DNA of 57,017 bases from Acidobacteriota bacterium. GTDB lineage: Bacteria; Acidobacteriota; Terriglobia; Bryobacterales; Bryobacteraceae. Below the pieces are notes generated by a model, which was not told where the DNA came from, ran no database searches, and saw nothing but the letters and a program-made list of their open reading frames with translations. The stretch lies in NCBI GenBank assembly GCA_016870995.1, contig VFZU01000023.1:1-57017 (forward strand), read 5' to 3'. Every line of letters begins with the position of its first letter. Position 1 is the first letter of the stretch. Positions 53,452 to 57,017 of this stretch are shown here, piece after piece. The translations under genes and the position numbers were made by a program.

Positions 53452-54492
53452 ATGAACATTCGCCCCGCCTCTACCTCAGACGCCCCCGCCATTGCCGCCA
53501 TTGCCGAAAGCGTCCGCTTCAACCGAGCCACGGCAGATTCTGCCAAAGGTTACCTGGTCTACGTCGGCACCCCGGCCGAGTACGCATCGCGCATTGAGGC
53601 CAATCGAACCAGCTTTATTGCGGAAAAGGACGGCAACGTCGGTGCTTTCCTCCTCACCAGTCCCCAGGCCGGCAACACCGCCACCCACGCCGAATCCAGC
53701 GAAGTCCTCGAACGCATCTTCGGCGGCGGTGCCCTCCTCGTCGACCAAATCGCAGTCTCGCCGCAAACCAGAGGGCAGGGAAGTGCCGATCTCCTCTTCA
53801 TGCACATGCGCTCCGCCCTTGCTCCTCAACGCATGACCGCTTCCATCATGCACTGGCCCCTTCGTAACGAACGCAGCATCGGGTTCTTCTCCGGCAAAAT
53901 GGGCTTCAAGTGCATCGGCGAATACGACGAGGGCGATGGCTTTCTCTGGGGCATCTACGAGTGGAAGTCCGACGCAACCCACGGCGATCCTCGCTACCCC
54001 GTCGGCCGTTTCCTCTACACCGGCGTCGCCAGTGAAACCGATCTTTCCCAGCGCATCGAACGTCTTCGCATCCTGCCGTTCAATCTTCGTGCCGCCGCCG
54101 CCCGCCTCGATGAAGACGCGCTCGACACACCGATTCGCCCCAATGCCTGGACTCCCCGTCAAATCATCCATCACCTCGCCGACGGCAACTCCGTCATGGC
54201 CGATCGCGTCCGCCTCATTCTCACCGAAGAGCAGCCCCCGGTAAAGACCTTCGATGAGAACCTCTGGGCCGAACTTGCCGACTCCAAAACCGCTCCCATC
54301 GAGGAAAGCCTGCGCATCCTCGATGGCGTCCACGCCCGCCTGGCACGCCTCCTCGCCTCACGTCCCTATGAGGATGCAAAACGAGAAATGTTCCATCCCG
54401 AACAAGGTCTTGTGAAACTCGATCGCCTACTTAGCTATCTTGATTGGCATGGGAGACATCACACTGCTCAGATCCTTGCCTTGGCGCCTTAG
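53452..54492 (+). CDS. GNAT acetyltransferase fused to a YfiT-like DinB domain
   Basis: 346 residues from ATG 53452, with AAGGAG six bases upstream. Residues 1 to about 160 are a GNAT domain: IAVSPQTRGQGSADLLFMHM contains the CoA-binding turn (TRGQGSA). From about residue 178 (YPVGRFLYTG) the sequence follows YfiT/BstA: LDTPIRPNAWTPRQIIHHLADGNSVM, and LSYLDWHGRHHTAQI at the C-terminus supply the three His metal ligands (IIHHLAD, WHGRHH). YfiT-type proteins are metal-dependent thiol-S-transferase relatives. The direct fusion in one chain is unusual to me. Together it could acetylate and then conjugate or detoxify a substrate; that is inference. The end overlaps the next gene start. Confidence 0.82.
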   Translation: MNIRPASTSDAPAIAAIAESVRFNRATADSAKGYLVYVGTPAEYASRIEANRTSFIAEKDGNVGAFLLTSPQAGNTATHAESSEVLERIFGGGALLVDQIAVSPQTRGQGSADLLFMHMRSALAPQRMTASIMHWPLRNERSIGFFSGKMGFKCIGEYDEGDGFLWGIYEWKSDATHGDPRYPVGRFLYTGVASETDLSQRIERLRILPFNLRAAAARLDEDALDTPIRPNAWTPRQIIHHLADGNSVMADRVRLILTEEQPPVKTFDENLWAELADSKTAPIEESLRILDGVHARLARLLASRPYEDAKREMFHPEQGLVKLDRLLSYLDWHGRHHTAQILALAP

Positions 54493-56266
54493 CGCCATTT
54501 TGCTGCTCACGCTTTCTGCAGCAGCCCAAATCCGGCTGGAGCGCATCGCCACCTCCATCCGCAATTGCACCGATATCCAGAGCCCTCGCGATGGCTCTGG
54601 ACGCCTCTTCCTCGTCCGGCAAGAAGGCAGCATTGCCATCTGGCGCGATGGCCGCGTGCTCGACCGTCCCTTTCTCGATATCCGCAGCCGCATCAGCACA
54701 GGCGGCGAGCGCGGCCTCCTCGGGATTGCTTTCCCGCCCAATTACCGCGACAAGCGCTGGTTCTACGTCAACTACACCGACCGCAGCGGCGCCACTGTCA
54801 TCGCTCGCTACAGCCTGGTGGGCTCCGATCCCGACCTGGCCGACGCTGCCAGCGAGCGAATCCTCCTCACCGTTCAACAACCCTTCAGCAATCACAACGG
54901 TGGCCAACTTCAATTTGGTCCCGACGGCATGCTTTACATTGGCCTCGGCGACGGCGGCAGCGCCAACGACCCCCAAAACCATGGCCAAACCCGCCGCTCC
55001 CTCCTCGGCAAGATGCTTCGCATCGATACGGAATCCGATCTCTCCCGCTACCTAATTCCGCCCGACAATCCCTTCGTCAACGACCCCTCCTACAGCCCCG
55101 AAATCTGGGCCCTCGGTCTGCGCAACCCCTGGCGCTACAACTTCGATTTAGCCACTGGCGATCTCTACATCGCCGACGTCGGCCAAAACGCCCAGGAAGA
55201 AATCAACTTCCAGCCTCGCTCCAGTCGCGGTGGTGAAAACTACGGCTGGGTCACCATGGAAGGTACGCGTTGTGTCCGTGCCGGCTGCGACCAGACCGGC
55301 CTTACTCTCCCCGTCTGGACTTACCCGCGCACCGAAGGCCTCTCCATCACCGGCGGCTACGTCTACCGCGGCGCCTACTATTACGGCGATTTCGTCACCG
55401 GTAAGATCTGGGCTCTCCGCCGTCAGGGACAAACCTGGATCAATGAGCTCGTTTTCGACGGTGGTCGCGCTCTCGCCATCTCCACCTTCGGCCTCGACGA
55501 AGCTGGCGAACTCTACCTGGCCAACTACAGTAATGGCGAAATCTACCGTGCCGTGCAGGTCGAACGCCCTGTCTTCAATGCAACCGGTGTCGTCAGCGCC
55601 GCCAGCTTCACGCCCGGCGTCGCCCCGGGCTCGCTGATGACAATTTTCACAAGAAATGTTCTGGCCCAAAACACGTCTCTGCTCGCTTCTTCGCTCCCTC
55701 TTCCCCGAACCCTCGGCGGCGTTGAAGTCCGCGTCAACGATAACCCCGCTCCGCTCCTTGCCGTCGTCCGCAATGGCGACAGTGAACAAATCAACTTCCA
55801 GGTTCCGTGGGAGCTCCAGCCCGGAGCCACGGTTCGGCTTCAGCTTGCGAGCGGTGTCGCTCGCAGCGAATCGGTTGAGCTCACCGTCAACCCTATTGCT
55901 CCAGCCATCTTTGGCGCCAACGCCACAGACGCACTCCTCATCCGAGCCTCCGACTTTACCCTGGCCACCGGCCCCATCCGCCGCGGTGATACCCACATTC
56001 TTTACGCCACCGGTCTCGGCCTGATGGATCTTCCCGTTGCCAACGGTGCTGCCCTTTCGCAGCCCGCGCGCATCCGCCGCTCCGCCATCTTGCGCATTGG
56101 CGGTGTCGCCTGCGACATCGACTACGCCGGTGCCGCACCCGGGTTTGTTGGCGTCTATCAGGTCAATTTCCGCGTCGCAAATGCCGTCCCTGCTGGCTCA
56201 CAGGACTTGGTGCTGACCATCGATGGCACCGATTCTCCCGGTAGAAAAGTACTGATTTCAAATTAG
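54449..56266 (+). CDS. PQQ-dependent sugar dehydrogenase with TIGR03437-like C-terminal domain
   Basis: 605 residues from ATG 54449 (TTG 54440 possible). After a signal peptide (LSAILLLTLSAAAQ) comes a six-bladed glucose/sorbosone dehydrogenase propeller at about residues 25-370, with GERGLLGIAFPPNY, NHNGGQLQFGPDGMLYIGLGDGG and GLRNPWRYNFD, the usual PQQ and Ca-binding blocks. The C-terminal 220 residues (VSAASFTPGVAPGSLMTIF, INFQVPWELQPGATVRLQ, YATGLGLMDLPVANGA) form the TIGR03437-type domain that is strongly associated with Solibacter. The combination marks an acidobacterial secreted aldose-type oxidase. Confidence 0.92.
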   Translation: MGDITLLRSLPWRLSAILLLTLSAAAQIRLERIATSIRNCTDIQSPRDGSGRLFLVRQEGSIAIWRDGRVLDRPFLDIRSRISTGGERGLLGIAFPPNYRDKRWFYVNYTDRSGATVIARYSLVGSDPDLADAASERILLTVQQPFSNHNGGQLQFGPDGMLYIGLGDGGSANDPQNHGQTRRSLLGKMLRIDTESDLSRYLIPPDNPFVNDPSYSPEIWALGLRNPWRYNFDLATGDLYIADVGQNAQEEINFQPRSSRGGENYGWVTMEGTRCVRAGCDQTGLTLPVWTYPRTEGLSITGGYVYRGAYYYGDFVTGKIWALRRQGQTWINELVFDGGRALAISTFGLDEAGELYLANYSNGEIYRAVQVERPVFNATGVVSAASFTPGVAPGSLMTIFTRNVLAQNTSLLASSLPLPRTLGGVEVRVNDNPAPLLAVVRNGDSEQINFQVPWELQPGATVRLQLASGVARSESVELTVNPIAPAIFGANATDALLIRASDFTLATGPIRRGDTHILYATGLGLMDLPVANGAALSQPARIRRSAILRIGGVACDIDYAGAAPGFVGVYQVNFRVANAVPAGSQDLVLTIDGTDSPGRKVLISN

Positions 56267-56303
56267 CCGCAACATTTTTGATTGGCATGGTGTTTCATCT
56301 GCC

Positions 56304-56705
56304 ATGAGAACAATCATCGTAACGGCAGCCGTAGTACTCACCATGGTCTGCGGCATGGATGCCAGAGGGCGTCGCGGGGGTGGCTTCTCCAAGCAATCGA
56401 CCGCCGTTGGCGCAAACGGCAAAACGGCAACCCGCAGCACCACCGGCACCCGCGGCGACGGGGCAATGAGCCGCTCAACCGTCGTCACCGGCCCCAACGG
56501 CAAGACCGCCACCGCCGAGACCACCGGCACCCGCAGCGAGGGGGCAATGAACCGCACCACCGTTGTCACCGGCCCCAACGGCAAGACTGCTACCACTCAG
56601 GTCGATGCCACCGCTTCTGACGGAACCGTTCAGGTCGACAAGACCACCACCGGTCCCAATGGAGGTACCTCCAAGAGAAGCCGATTGCGCAAGCGCAATA
56701 ACTAA
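56304..56705 (+). CDS. Secreted repeat protein with 27-residue Gly/Thr-rich tandem repeats
   Basis: 133 residues. The signal peptide IIVTAAVVLTMVCG is followed by Arg/Gly-rich sequence and repeats around the core GPNGKTAT. At the DNA level the repeat unit is 81 bases: the same stretch starting GTCACCGGCC occurs at 56484 and again at 56565. Each unit ends in a Thr/Arg-rich section (TTGTRSEGAMNRTTV). Proteins of this composition are seen in several bacterial groups and are predicted to be disordered or adhesive; no function is known. A strong terminator follows at 56734. Confidence 0.7.
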   Translation: MRTIIVTAAVVLTMVCGMDARGRRGGGFSKQSTAVGANGKTATRSTTGTRGDGAMSRSTVVTGPNGKTATAETTGTRSEGAMNRTTVVTGPNGKTATTQVDATASDGTVQVDKTTTGPNGGTSKRSRLRKRNN

Positions 56706-56733
56706 AGCCAATAGAAATCACGTAACGGAGGGG

Positions 56734-56775
56734 AACGGACCCGCGGGGCAAAACACCCTGTGGGTCCGTTTTTTA
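56734..56775 (+). terminator. Rho-independent terminator after the repeat-protein gene
   Basis: The arms AACGGACCC and GGGTCCGTT pair perfectly, with a partly paired top and an A-rich loop, and are followed by a run of Ts (56771-56774). It stands 30 bases downstream of the TAA that ends 56304-56705. Confidence 0.85.
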
Positions 56776-56904
56776 CCTAGCCTTCTCTCATGCTGCTGAG
56801 CTTGTGGAGAAGCCCGTCGGTCCAGCCGCAAATGTGGCTCTTCTCTGCCTTCACGGCAACTGCGATGGCGCTATGAACCGCACCGCCATCTGTCCGACCG
56901 GGCA

Positions 56905-56945
56905 CATAGGTAACACTTCTATCCGGTCACATGGGTAACACTTAG
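56905..56945. repeat. Two 16-bp direct repeats, mobile-element terminus type
   Basis: CACATAGGTAACACTT at 56905-56920 and CACATGGGTAACACTT at 56930-56945 differ at one base and are 25 bases apart in start position. Multiple copies of such repeats near an element end are typical of transposase-binding sites in IS21- or IS481-type elements. The rest of the element would lie beyond the window, so the assignment is tentative. Confidence 0.45.
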
Positions 56946-56975
56946 TCTGGCAGATTTGGCTCTATTGAGGGAGGC

Positions 56976-57009
56976 AGAGGGGAGCCCCCATGGGGGCTCC
57001 CCTCTGCGG
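56976..57009. repeat. Perfect 34-bp palindrome
   Basis: Each half is 17 bases (left half GCAGAGGGGAGCCCCCA, right half its exact reverse complement), with no loop. At this length it can form a long hairpin or a cruciform. It lies 30 bases beyond the direct repeats and close to the window end, so it may belong to the same mobile element. No run of Ts follows, so a simple terminator is less likely. Confidence 0.6.
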
Positions 57010-57017
57010 CGCGCATC

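Noticed and set aside
56304-56705. CRISPR-like repeats at the end of the window
   Set aside because: The 81-base units are contiguous, in frame and code for repeats of a secreted protein; there are no spacers.

Overview
The window reads as a chromosomal segment of an acidobacterium of the Solibacter/Bryobacter (Bryobacterales) type. The evidence is lineage-typical domains: a TIGR03437-like C-terminal domain on a sugar dehydrogenase (54449-56266), an ADOP-type duplicated permease (47413-49919), an Oar-like TonB-dependent receptor with a carboxypeptidase-regulatory N-terminus (40814-44575), many twin-arginine signal peptides, secreted M14/M28/S9 peptidases, and DUF1080 and Gfo/Idh/MocA proteins. 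This is inferred from domain content; no rRNA or marker phylogeny is possible here.

Layout. 1-395: debris, the tail of a probable IS3-type transposase against a response-regulator receiver fragment. 358-2366 (minus): envelope-type protein, family-2 glycosyltransferase and an unknown. 2405-4934 (plus): HAD phosphatase, a barrel-less amidohydrolase-like lipoprotein and a methyltransferase/zinc-ribbon protein. 4918-8987 (minus): a flavinylation/PepSY-type module (50-residue membrane protein, PepSY protein, frameshifted ApbE-DUF2271), a membrane protein, an MFS carrier and CutA. 9038-14159: FtsB-like protein, small secreted proteins, a BsuPI-domain gene with an internal stop, a Gfo/Idh/MocA oxidoreductase, a DinB protein and a metalloprotease-like protein. 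14160-17784 (minus): compact four-gene operon thg1-like, SDR, metallo-beta-lactamase fold, purB. 17803-25413: PIN protein, three catabolic secreted enzymes, a 47-residue secreted peptide, a diguanylate cyclase and a secreted unknown. 25440-29354: VOC protein, MFS exporter and quinohaemoprotein dehydrogenase. 29331-33007: TPR/HTH protein divergent from a Gly/Cys-rich membrane protein, then a secreted propeller-like protein. 33046-34818: decayed IS110 element and tRNA-Lys(CUU). 34839-40817: Fe-S oxidoreductase, UDP-glucuronate decarboxylase-like enzyme, DtxR regulator, M28 peptidase and esterase. 40814-46759: TonB receptor facing a five-gene operon that opens with a LysW-like carrier protein carrying a hyperacidic tail. 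46756-52924: DUF2721 protein, broken ADOP permease, and the lnt-lipA-SPOR envelope/cofactor operon. 53007-57017: thioesterase, GNAT-YfiT fusion, PQQ sugar dehydrogenase, repeat protein, then a terminator and mobile-element-like repeats.

Most of the window is ordinary metabolism and envelope function with an emphasis on extracytoplasmic redox chemistry and polymer/peptide scavenging. Several genes are interrupted by single-base changes (apbE-like, BsuPI, ADOP, IS110). The points most worth a second look are the LysW-like protein with its overprinted Tat neighbour, the GNAT-YfiT fusion, the amidohydrolase-like lipoprotein lacking its catalytic barrel, the hairpin that ends at the start codon at 40029, and two membrane/secreted microproteins (4918-5070 and 21776-21919).
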